Part shown: positions 1 to 7,573 of the stretch, in pieces
How the letters are laid out: every line of letters starts with the position of its first letter
How positions within the stretch are numbered: position 1 is the stretch's first letter
Assembly: GCA_947297555.1 (NCBI GenBank)
Contig: CAMYTM010000001.1
Span: 1-43,995, forward strand
Origin: an uncultured Mycoplasmatota bacterium
Lineage (GTDB): Bacteria > Bacillota_I > Bacilli_A > RF39 > UBA660
Reading direction: 5' to 3'
Length of the DNA: 43,995 nt
Notes under the pieces: model-generated
Databases searched by the model: none
What the model was told of the DNA's origin: nothing
What the model saw: the letters and a program-made list of their open reading frames with translations, nothing else
Translations under genes and position numbers: made by a program

Positions 1-36
1 AACAGAATTAATGAAAAGATAGAGAATGTGTTGTAA
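1..36 (+). CDS. Possible 3' end of an upstream gene
   Basis: From base 1 an open frame runs twelve codons to TAA and ends in NRINEKIENVL. A hairpin with a T-run follows at once, as at the end of a gene. Only the tail is inside the window, so no function can be given. The frame may also be chance. Confidence 0.35.
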   Translation, partial: NRINEKIENVL

Positions 37-67
37 AAAATCTTGCCGTTATGGTGAGATTTTTATT
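37..67 (+). terminator. Rho-independent terminator
   Basis: AAAATCT (37-43) pairs with AGATTTT (57-63), extended by a partial TTGCC/GGTGA stem, and a T-rich tail follows. It closes whatever gene ends at base 36 and isolates the radical SAM gene. The stretch 68-242 is AT-rich and holds no other gene that I can see. Confidence 0.6.
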
Positions 68-242
68 GTTTTATTGGAAAGTTTTGTTTATACTATTTTT
101 TAATTTAATGAAGTTAAAACTATTTCTTAGATGTGAGAAATGTTTAAACGTATTATGAAAATATAAACTGGGAATTTCTAAAAGTTTTAAAAAAAATGAA
201 GAATTACAAATGAAAATGGTAAAGCAGTTAGGAAGTGGTGAA

Positions 243-1046
243 ATGAATAGTTTGTATGTTGAAAATCTAGGTATTATTTTAACGGAGAAATGTAATTTAA
301 ATTGTGCTCATTGTTTTAGAGGAAATAAACAATGTAGGGATATTTCTCCTGAAGTTATAGACGCTATCTTTGCTCAAGTTAGAGTAATTGGCATTTTAAA
401 TATATGTGGAGGAGAGCCCACAATGGCTATAGATAAAATAGAATATCTTTTTAATAAAATTATAGAGAAAAAGATTTTGGTAGGGAATATTTGTATTACA
501 ATTAATGGAACAATTTATAGTTCGAAACTTATTAAGTTGTGTGAGTGTATATATGGGTATATTAAGGATTTTAATCCGAAGGGGTTTATTGGGATTTACG
601 TATCTTATGACAAATATCATTTAGAAGAAATGAAAAGAGAAAATATTTGTTTTTGCAAAGAAAATTTTAATAATCCTTTTTTTGCTGGAATAAGAGAACT
701 TGGTAATAATTTAAAATTATTTAGAGAAGGAAATGGGAAGTCTTTGGATAGTAATTTAACTATTCCTCTTAGACCTATGCGTTTTTTTGTTTTGGATTAT
801 TCTGCTAAAGAAGGAATTATTACTCATAAAGTTGGGCCTTTTATTACTATAAATATAGATGGAACCATTACAGAAGATAATACTACTTATGAAAATCAAC
901 AAACAATTTATAATTATGGAAATATTTTGACGGATAATTTAGTAGATTCTTTGATAGACAATGGTGCAAAAGTAGTAAAAAAAGAAATTATGTATAGGAT
1001 TTTAAGTAAAAAAGAAGTGAATAAATTTCTTTCTTATAATGAATAA
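243..1046 (+). CDS. Radical SAM domain protein
   Basis: The protein has 267 residues from the chosen start. The cluster-binding motif CNLNCAHC gives Cys17, Cys21 and Cys24, the CxxxCxxC signature that binds a 4Fe-4S cluster and cleaves S-adenosylmethionine. CGGEPT about 35 residues later is the usual SAM-contact (GGE) motif. I see no Cys-rich SPASM tail; the C-terminal part reads like a plain strand-helix extension (TINIDGTITEDN). An in-frame ATG at 210 lacks a ribosome site, while 243 follows GGAAGTGGTG, so 243 is preferred though not certain. The next gene is 38 bases downstream in the same direction and is HipA-kinase-like, so the pair may work together. The substrate is unknown. Confidence 0.85.
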   Translation: MNSLYVENLGIILTEKCNLNCAHCFRGNKQCRDISPEVIDAIFAQVRVIGILNICGGEPTMAIDKIEYLFNKIIEKKILVGNICITINGTIYSSKLIKLCECIYGYIKDFNPKGFIGIYVSYDKYHLEEMKRENICFCKENFNNPFFAGIRELGNNLKLFREGNGKSLDSNLTIPLRPMRFFVLDYSAKEGIITHKVGPFITINIDGTITEDNTTYENQQTIYNYGNILTDNLVDSLIDNGAKVVKKEIMYRILSKKEVNKFLSYNE

Positions 1047-1084
1047 AAATGTTATATTAATTTTAGTTAGTTAGTGAGGTTATT

Positions 1085-2155
1085 ATGCAAATTAGTTATA
1101 ATGTAAGAAAAATTGATTATCGTAATAGATTACGAAATTTAGACGTACAAGCACAAAGTAATTTAAAAAGTGATAAATTTTTTCCTGTGTTTTATATAGA
1201 TGGAAAGGAAAAGATATTTAAACCACTTTCTAAAACAAAACCGTTATCTACACCATATTTTGCTTATAGTGAAGTAGTATGGTCAACTATTCTTAATCGT
1301 TTTTTTGATTCTTCTACTCCAGTTTATGAACTTGCTATTATTGAGCATATTGAAGATGATTTTGAAAGTAAATATCATCATGGAGTTTTAGTGGATAATA
1401 TAAGACAGAAAAACGAAGATTTAGTAAATTTATATGAATATTTTCGTGATTATCCAGAAGATGTATTTAATATTAAAGACTATATTAATTATGCATTAGA
1501 ATTTTATGATTATAGAGATTTATTTGAAACAAAGTTTATGAAGTCAAATCTGGTGGTAGCAGAAAGGTTTGTTTATCAATTGTTGTTGTCTTATTTAAAA
1601 TGTGATTTGAATTATCATTATGAAAATCCTTTGTTTAAAAGTGTAAATGGAAAGGTTATAGATATTGCTCCTATGATTGATCATGAGTTTTCAGGAATGT
1701 TTTTATTTATAGATGATTCTCTTCTTCATAATCTTTATTTTGGAAAATCAATTCGTTCTTTGTTTTCACATCATTTGGTTGTCTCAAATTATCCTATTGA
1801 TCAACAAAGATTTTTTAGTACCATTTCGCAGAATTTAGATGTTATTTCAAAGAAGTATCCTAATGTTTGTAAGTTTTTTTTGAGTAAGTTAAGAGTATTT
1901 TTAAACCATTTAGAAGAAAACCCAATTTTTTTAGAAGATAATGGATATTTAGTTCCTTTTCATAGTTTTAATTATGAGATTGGAGAACAACTTTATAAAA
2001 AACATAATTTAGAAGAAGCAGAAAGATTAAGAGTAGAAAAATCTTCAAAACAGTTTGTTTCTAATATACAGGAAGTATCTAATATACTAAATAAAGAAAT
2101 ATATGTTTATGGAAACTGTTTAGAGAAAGAGATAACAAGAAAATTACAAAAATAG
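1085..2155 (+). CDS. HipA-kinase-like protein, hypothetical
   Basis: The 356-residue protein has no confident family name. Two stretches resemble the HipA/CtkA kinase fold. NYHYEN (176-181) sits where HipA proteins carry the catalytic DxHxxN loop, with Asn in place of the first Asp. IDIAPMIDHE (192-201) sits where they carry the LAPxYD metal-binding segment, with Asp199. An N-terminal FKPLSKTKPLSTPYFAYSEV stretch resembles the HipA region that reads K-x-P-x(n)-E near ATP. If this is right, it is a Ser/Thr or substrate kinase, or a pseudokinase because the catalytic Asp is replaced. It starts after GTGAGG and follows the radical SAM gene closely. This is inference from motif spacing only. Confidence 0.5.
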   Translation: MQISYNVRKIDYRNRLRNLDVQAQSNLKSDKFFPVFYIDGKEKIFKPLSKTKPLSTPYFAYSEVVWSTILNRFFDSSTPVYELAIIEHIEDDFESKYHHGVLVDNIRQKNEDLVNLYEYFRDYPEDVFNIKDYINYALEFYDYRDLFETKFMKSNLVVAERFVYQLLLSYLKCDLNYHYENPLFKSVNGKVIDIAPMIDHEFSGMFLFIDDSLLHNLYFGKSIRSLFSHHLVVSNYPIDQQRFFSTISQNLDVISKKYPNVCKFFLSKLRVFLNHLEENPIFLEDNGYLVPFHSFNYEIGEQLYKKHNLEEAERLRVEKSSKQFVSNIQEVSNILNKEIYVYGNCLEKEITRKLQK

Positions 2156-2197
2156 AACTGCTTTTCTTATTTCTATTTTATTTGCATATAGTTTACT

Positions 2198-2857
2198 ATG
2201 AAGAAATATTTTATGAAAGTTAGTATTTTATTTGTTATTGCAATATTATGTTTTGCAAATCATATTGTTTTAGCCAGTCTTCCTTTGACAGGAAAGTTAA
2301 TTGTAATTGATGTTGGACATGGTGGTGCAGATCCAGGTACTATGTATGGAGATATCTATGAAAAAGATATTAATCTTGCCATATCTTTGGATTTGGAGAG
2401 TGAACTTTCTAATCTTGGAGCCAGTGTGATTTTAATTCGTAATGAAGATTATGATTTATCAAAACCAAATGCTTCTTGGAGAAAGAAAAGTGACTTTGAC
2501 AATCGAATAAAATTGATAAATGGGAGTGGAGCAGACTATTATTTTTCGATTCATTTGAATTATTTAGAGGATACAAGTTATTATGGGCCGCAAGTTTTCT
2601 ATAATACAAAAAGTGAAAAAAATAAAATAATAGCAGAACAAATTCAAAGTGAATTGAATAAGGAAATTAAAACAGATAGGGAAGTAAAATTAATTCCTAG
2701 TACTACTTACATGTATAAAGAATTAAATATTGAGGGTGTATTAATTGAATGTGGTTTTTTGTCAAATGCTCATGAGCGAAGTTTGTTAGTAACGGAAGAA
2801 TATCAAAAAAAACTTGCAAAAACAATTGCAAGTGCTGTTGGAAATTTAAAATTCTAA
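2198..2857 (+). CDS. cwlD: Secreted N-acetylmuramoyl-L-alanine amidase, CwlD-like
   Basis: The 219-residue protein is a single Amidase_3 domain that cleaves the bond between N-acetylmuramic acid and L-alanine in peptidoglycan. An N-terminal hydrophobic segment (about 7-25) acts as signal or anchor. Zinc-site motifs appear in order: DVGHGGADPG, the Glu of YEKDINLA, SIHLN, and IECGFLSN with the catalytic Glu. There is no LysM or other wall-binding repeat, and its length matches CwlD, the spore-cortex amidase. That name fits a spore former but paralogues look alike. Its 3' end overlaps the convergent gene by 12 bases. Its GGACATGGTGGT stretch resembles the element 1 insertion site in the split amidase downstream, so it is a possible secondary site. 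Confidence 0.8.
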   Translation: MKKYFMKVSILFVIAILCFANHIVLASLPLTGKLIVIDVGHGGADPGTMYGDIYEKDINLAISLDLESELSNLGASVILIRNEDYDLSKPNASWRKKSDFDNRIKLINGSGADYYFSIHLNYLEDTSYYGPQVFYNTKSEKNKIIAEQIQSELNKEIKTDREVKLIPSTTYMYKELNIEGVLIECGFLSNAHERSLLVTEEYQKKLAKTIASAVGNLKF

Positions 2858-3814
2858 ATATTTCATATCCTTTTTAATATGCCAATATAGTCCAGTAGCA
2901 TAGGATTTATCTTTTAGAACTTTTTTGTATTCCTCTTCTGTCATTTTGTTCTGTATAAATGTATGAGTTGCTTCAAATAAAATGGTACACTCTTTTAATG
3001 CTCTGTTGTATAAATCAAAGAAAGATTCATTACTAGTAATAGTTTTATCAAAGGGGTTATTCCATGGGTGGTGGTCGTTATTAAAAATAGAGGAATCAAT
3101 ATTTGTAATATGCGAACTATAATTTGCATAGACACCTTCCTTTTTGGGTGTTATTTTGTCAAAAATTTTATAAAAAAATTTTTTGATTCCTGTTTGATCG
3201 ACAATTAAAAATTTATAAGCATAGTACATATATTGGCATCCTTTTTGGTATTTGTTTCCACCATTTTCTATGGAAAAAGTTTCTTTATAAGTTTTGTTTA
3301 AAAGATTGATTAATTCTTTATCTAATTTTTCTTTAGTGATTAGATGTTTGTGGATTTTAAAGTTTTTGAAAGGTTTCTTTTCTTTTTGTTTATATAAAAA
3401 TGCGTCGATTTCCATTTCCATTTTATTGTGTAAACCATTGTATTTAATTGTTTCTGGTTTTTCTTTTTTGTATTCTCCAGTTTTGTAGATAATATAAGGG
3501 TGTGTTGTACTATCTAAAATATAATGGGTAAGATGTCCATAAAGGCTTGCTAATACAGTTGGATTCTTTTGTAATTTATTTATTTTTATATATTTAATAA
3601 AGTTTAGGAAAAAAGTATCCGTGTTATTGTAATGACAATATTCTTGTAAATCGTATTTTTTAATTTTAAAAAATTCATAGAAAATAAAGGGATCAAACCC
3701 TTGAGCAAAAAGTTCGTATAAATTTTTTTTCTCTTTAAAAGTATTGGTGATTTTTTTGGTACAATTATTAAAAACATCTTTGGCAAAGTAATTATGTGTG
3801 GTAATTAAGGGCAT
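2846..3814 (-). CDS. Zinc-dependent phospholipase C-like protein
   Basis: The 322-residue protein opens with MPLITTHNYFAK, and an early FAQGFDPF stretch and LYGHLTHYILDSTTHP follow. The spaced His and Asp residues are typical of the zinc-dependent phospholipase C family (PF00882) as found in uncharacterised Firmicutes proteins. No signal peptide is seen, so it is probably cytoplasmic and may not be a toxin. The start at 3814 is chosen because AAAGGA lies about ten bases before that ATG; an upstream GTG at 3823 is too close to it. It converges on the amidase gene with a 12-base overlap. The substrate is unknown. Confidence 0.7.
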   Translation of the reverse strand: MPLITTHNYFAKDVFNNCTKKITNTFKEKKNLYELFAQGFDPFIFYEFFKIKKYDLQEYCHYNNTDTFFLNFIKYIKINKLQKNPTVLASLYGHLTHYILDSTTHPYIIYKTGEYKKEKPETIKYNGLHNKMEMEIDAFLYKQKEKKPFKNFKIHKHLITKEKLDKELINLLNKTYKETFSIENGGNKYQKGCQYMYYAYKFLIVDQTGIKKFFYKIFDKITPKKEGVYANYSSHITNIDSSIFNNDHHPWNNPFDKTITSNESFFDLYNRALKECTILFEATHTFIQNKMTEEEYKKVLKDKSYATGLYWHIKKDMKYLEF

Positions 3815-3887
3815 AAATTTCACTTTCCTTTCACATTATTATAACATAATCCTCATGTAAAAAATATATACTGATTTTAGGCGTTAT

Positions 3888-3895
3888 GATATAAT
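3888..3895 (+). promoter_or_regulatory. Extended -10 promoter for the Abi gene
   Basis: TATAAT at 3890-3895 is preceded by TGA, an extended -10 pattern, and lies 15 bases before the Abi start codon. No convincing -35 box is visible. Confidence 0.45.
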
Positions 3896-3910
3896 GTCTA
3901 TGGTGATGAT

Positions 3911-4840
3911 ATGAATAAGATATTCAAAACTTTAGATGAGCAAATTTCTATTTTAGAAAGTAAAGGGATGATTATAGAGGATGTTTTGGCCGCTAAAGAA
4001 ATTCTTTTGCGTGAAAATTATTTCTTTATTAGTGGATATCGTCTTTTATTTATGAAGTCGATGAATGATAAAACATTTGTTCCAGGAGCAAGTTTTCGTG
4101 AACTGTATGGGGTGTTTAATTTTGATCGTCAAGTTCGAAATATTTTATTTAAAAATTTGCTTATTATTGAGAATAATTTAAAGAGTATATTATCTTATCA
4201 TTTATCTAAAACGTATGGAATTCGAGAGAATGATTATTTGAACCCTAATAATTTTAATAATCAACCAGAAAAGAAAAGGCAGATTAATGACTTAATTCAG
4301 AAAATGAAAAGACAAATTCGTTCAAATGCTGATAGTCATACGGCAACATCTCATTATAATACAAGGTACGGATATATTCCTTTGTGGATAGCCGTTAAAG
4401 TTTTATCTTTTGGGATTGTGAGTGAACTTTATTTAATTTTAAAACCAAGTGATCAAAAATCTGTCGCAGAATTTTTTGATGTGGACGCAGATGATTTAGC
4501 CACTTATTTACCAGTCCTTGCTAATTATCGTAATTTGTGTGCACATGAAGAAATTTTGTTTGACCATCGTGTACAAAGGAAAATAGAGGATACTCGTTTT
4601 CATGAGTTATTGGAAATACCAAAGATAGGTGATGAATATATTTATGGTAAAGATGATTTATTTGCACTTATTATTATTTTGAAACAAATGCTTCGTAAAG
4701 ACGATTTTAATTCTTTAATTCGAGAATTAGATTATGAGATAAATAAGTTGAATGGAAAATTAGAAAGTATTAGTATTGGAAAAGTTTTAGAAAAGATGGG
4801 ATTTCCTATCAATTATATAGAAATAGAAGGGATGAATTAG
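3911..4840 (+). CDS. Abi family protein (AbiD/AbiF, HEPN)
   Basis: The 309-residue protein matches the Abi_2 family of phage abortive infection proteins. It opens with the typical DEQISILESKGM, then NYFFISGYRLLF, FNFDRQVRNILF and IENNLKSILSYHLSKTYG. The HEPN ribonuclease signature RNxxxAH appears as YRNLCAHEEILF with Arg207 and His212. Family members are believed to act as RNases that stop growth on phage infection. It is not inside a recognisable mobile element here. Its stop codon is two bases before the ATG of the HtrA gene, so the two are probably one transcript. Whether it is a defence gene or has been domesticated cannot be told. Confidence 0.88.
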   Translation: MNKIFKTLDEQISILESKGMIIEDVLAAKEILLRENYFFISGYRLLFMKSMNDKTFVPGASFRELYGVFNFDRQVRNILFKNLLIIENNLKSILSYHLSKTYGIRENDYLNPNNFNNQPEKKRQINDLIQKMKRQIRSNADSHTATSHYNTRYGYIPLWIAVKVLSFGIVSELYLILKPSDQKSVAEFFDVDADDLATYLPVLANYRNLCAHEEILFDHRVQRKIEDTRFHELLEIPKIGDEYIYGKDDLFALIIILKQMLRKDDFNSLIRELDYEINKLNGKLESISIGKVLEKMGFPINYIEIEGMN

Positions 4841-4842
4841 AA

Positions 4843-5934
4843 ATGCAAGATTTTAAAGTGAATAAAAATGTAAGATATGCAGTTATTTTAATGGTGGTGT
4901 TCTTTTTAGGGGCTTTGGGGATGTTTGCACTAGTTAAGTATTCTCCAATGAATGTTATAGAAAATATAACGAAAACAGTAAAAGATGTGACGGTTACGGA
5001 TACAGGAATTGCTGATGCTGTTGAGAAAGTATATGATTCTGTTGTGACGATTGAAACATATAAAAAAGATAAGTTGTATGCAACAGGTACAGGTTTTGTT
5101 TATAAAAATGAAAATGGGAAAGGCTATATTTTAACTAATAATCATGTAATAGAAAGTGCTGATGCCGTTCGTGTTGTATTTACAAATAATAATTCAGTAG
5201 ATGCTAAAATTGTAGGCAGTGATAAGTATGCTGATATTGCTGTGTTAACTGTTGATAGCAAAAATGTTTTAAGTGTTGCATCACTTGGCAATAATTCTAA
5301 TTCTCGTATTGGAGATACTGTATTTGCAGTAGGTGCTCCTATTGATAGTAGTGCTTATTCCTGGACTGTTACAAGAGGAATTTTATCTGGTAAGGATAGA
5401 ATGGTAGAAGTAAGTCTAAATAATTCTTCTGTCAGTGACTGGGTGATGAGTGTATTGCAAACGGATGCTGCGATTAATTCTGGAAATAGTGGAGGTCCTT
5501 TATCTAATTCTAATGGAGAGGTTGTAGGAATTACTTCTATGAAACTTGCTAGTAGTCAAATTGAGGGTATGGGCTTTGCTATTCCAATAGAAGATGCCTT
5601 ATGGTATGCTGAAAAGTTTGAGAATGGGGAAAGTATTGTAAGACCTTATTTAGGAGTTTCTATGTATAATTTATCAGATATCCTAATCCGAGTAGATGCA
5701 CCTGTATCTAGTGGGGTGTATATTGATCGTGTAGAAGATGGAAGTCCAGCAAGTGAAGCAGGATTAAAAAGTGGTGATATTATTGTAAAATTAGGAAATG
5801 AAAATATTCCAAGTGTAGCATTTTTGAAGTATCAACTTTATAAACATACTGTTGGAGAAACTGTCGAAATTAGTTACTATCGCGGAGAGGAATTAAAAAC
5901 TACTTCTATACATCTAACAAAAGCAGCGAGTTGA
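4843..5934 (+). CDS. HtrA/DegP-like membrane serine protease
   Basis: The 363-residue protein has one N-terminal membrane segment (about 12-31), a trypsin-like domain with catalytic His101 (TNNHVI), Asp131 (YADIAVL) and Ser216 (GNSGGPL), and one C-terminal PDZ domain (about 265-355, RPYLGVSMY to the end). This is the usual HtrA layout: a surface quality-control protease for misfolded secreted proteins. The start is two bases after the Abi stop and probably relies on coupling. A strong terminator follows. Confidence 0.93.
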   Translation: MQDFKVNKNVRYAVILMVVFFLGALGMFALVKYSPMNVIENITKTVKDVTVTDTGIADAVEKVYDSVVTIETYKKDKLYATGTGFVYKNENGKGYILTNNHVIESADAVRVVFTNNNSVDAKIVGSDKYADIAVLTVDSKNVLSVASLGNNSNSRIGDTVFAVGAPIDSSAYSWTVTRGILSGKDRMVEVSLNNSSVSDWVMSVLQTDAAINSGNSGGPLSNSNGEVVGITSMKLASSQIEGMGFAIPIEDALWYAEKFENGESIVRPYLGVSMYNLSDILIRVDAPVSSGVYIDRVEDGSPASEAGLKSGDIIVKLGNENIPSVAFLKYQLYKHTVGETVEISYYRGEELKTTSIHLTKAAS

Positions 5935-5971
5935 ACTAGTTAAGTAAAAGTAGACAAGTAAAAAAAAATAG

Positions 5972-6008
5972 AACCCTGATTCAATTTTATATTGAATGGG
6001 GGTTTTTA
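5972..6008 (+). terminator. Strong terminator after the htrA-like gene
   Basis: AACCC plus TTCAAT pairs with ATTGAA plus GGGTT over a short loop, followed by TTTTTATTTT. The rest of the gap to 6212 is AT-rich and holds a TATAAT at 6174-6179 that probably serves the next gene. Confidence 0.85.
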
Positions 6009-6212
6009 TTTTAAAGTATAAGAAGGTCTCTTATTATAGTAATTAATATATTTTTTTATAAATTCTGGGACATCTTCCTAATGTTTTATATCAAAATCAA
6101 TTTTTATTGTATCACTTCAAGTTAGTCTGCTTTTTTGTTTATAAAATTACGATAGTTAAGGTATAGTCTATGTTATAATAGAATAACAAGTATTTTGATT
6201 GGAGGAATGAAT

Positions 6213-7418
6213 ATGAATGAAATTAAGTGTCCTAAGTGTGGAACTATTTTTCAAATAAGTGAAACAGATTATGAATCCATTGTGAAACAAATAAGAGATA
6301 CGGAATTTGAACATGAATTGTCTATTAGAGAAACACAGTTTAATAAAGAAAAGGAAAGTGCAATTAAGTTAGCAGAAGCCAATTTAGAAAGGACATTAAA
6401 GGATAACTTAAGTAAGAAAGATTTAGAAATAGTAGAATTAAATCATCAATTAAAATTAGAACAGACTGAAAAAGAATTAGCAATTAAAATGGCGATTCAT
6501 GAAAGGGATAAAACAATTAATGAATTAAATAATAAATTAGAGTTGAATCAAGCCGATTTTTTATTAAGAGAAAAAAATTTAAAAGAAAACTATGAAGAAA
6601 AAATGAAAAATAAAGATGAACAAATTGCTTATTACAAAGATTTTAAAGCCAAACAATCTACGAAGATGATAGGGGAATCTTTAGAACAACATTGTAATAA
6701 TGAATTTAATAAGTTAAGACCTTTATTTAAAAATGCTTATTTTGAAAAAGATAATGATATTAAAACTGGCTCTAAAGGGGATTTTATTTTTAAGGATTAT
6801 GATGAAGATGGAACGGAAATTATTTCGATTATGTTTGAGATGAAAAATGAGGCCGATGAAACTTCTACTAAGCATAAGAATGAAGATTTTTTTAAAGAAT
6901 TAGATAAGGATAGAAGAGAAAAACGTTGTGAATATGCTGTTTTAGTATCATTGTTAGAAATTGATAATGAATATTATAATGGAGGTATTGTAGATGTATC
7001 TCATAAATATGAAAAGATGTATGTCATTCGTCCTCAATTTTTTATTCCTTTGATTACGTTGATACGTGGCTTTGCTATGAATTCGTTAGCATATAAAAAA
7101 GAGTTGCAAGTAGTTAAAAATCAAAATATAGATATTTCTCATTTTGAAGAAAATATGAATGCTTTTAAGGAAGGATTTGGAAGAAATTATAGGTTGGCTA
7201 GTGAAAAATTTAAGAAAGCAATTGACGAGATTGATAAAACTATTGATCATTTACAAAAAACGAAAGAGGCATTGTTATCAAGTGAGAATAATTTAAGACT
7301 TGCAAATAATAAAGCAGAAGAATTGACGATTAAAAAATTGACGCATAATAGTCCTACTATGGCAGTTAAGTTTGAAGAATTAGACAAGGCATCAAAAGTA
7401 GAAATGGTGACAGAATAA
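6213..7418 (+). CDS. DUF2130 domain protein with coiled coil
   Basis: The 401-residue protein starts with a small zinc-ribbon-like MNEIKCPKCG, then a long charged coiled coil (about 20-145, heptads rich in E, K and L). A compact C-terminal domain follows that carries GDFIF and IMFEMKNEADETSTKH, a nuclease-fold-like E-x-K core typical of DUF2130. The function of the family is not established; DNA binding or cleavage is plausible. The start at 6213 has GGAGG seven bases upstream. An earlier in-frame TTG at 6195 is unlikely. It stands alone between a terminator and the addB leader. Confidence 0.85.
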   Translation: MNEIKCPKCGTIFQISETDYESIVKQIRDTEFEHELSIRETQFNKEKESAIKLAEANLERTLKDNLSKKDLEIVELNHQLKLEQTEKELAIKMAIHERDKTINELNNKLELNQADFLLREKNLKENYEEKMKNKDEQIAYYKDFKAKQSTKMIGESLEQHCNNEFNKLRPLFKNAYFEKDNDIKTGSKGDFIFKDYDEDGTEIISIMFEMKNEADETSTKHKNEDFFKELDKDRREKRCEYAVLVSLLEIDNEYYNGGIVDVSHKYEKMYVIRPQFFIPLITLIRGFAMNSLAYKKELQVVKNQNIDISHFEENMNAFKEGFGRNYRLASEKFKKAIDEIDKTIDHLQKTKEALLSSENNLRLANNKAEELTIKKLTHNSPTMAVKFEELDKASKVEMVTE

Positions 7419-7573
7419 AAGTTACTAATTCATAGAATAGTTACATTCTTTTTCTTTTTTTCTTAATAGGGATTTATTTCTCTTTTTTTAGTTTTTCTAA
7501 AATAGAGACAGTTTGTATGATAAAATTAAGTAAACGCACAATTTATGAATGTTAAAAATATAAGGAGTTTTAT

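Noticed and set aside
210..1046. The radical SAM gene as part of a RiPP cluster.
   Set aside because: I see no small precursor gene, transporter or SPASM domain nearby.
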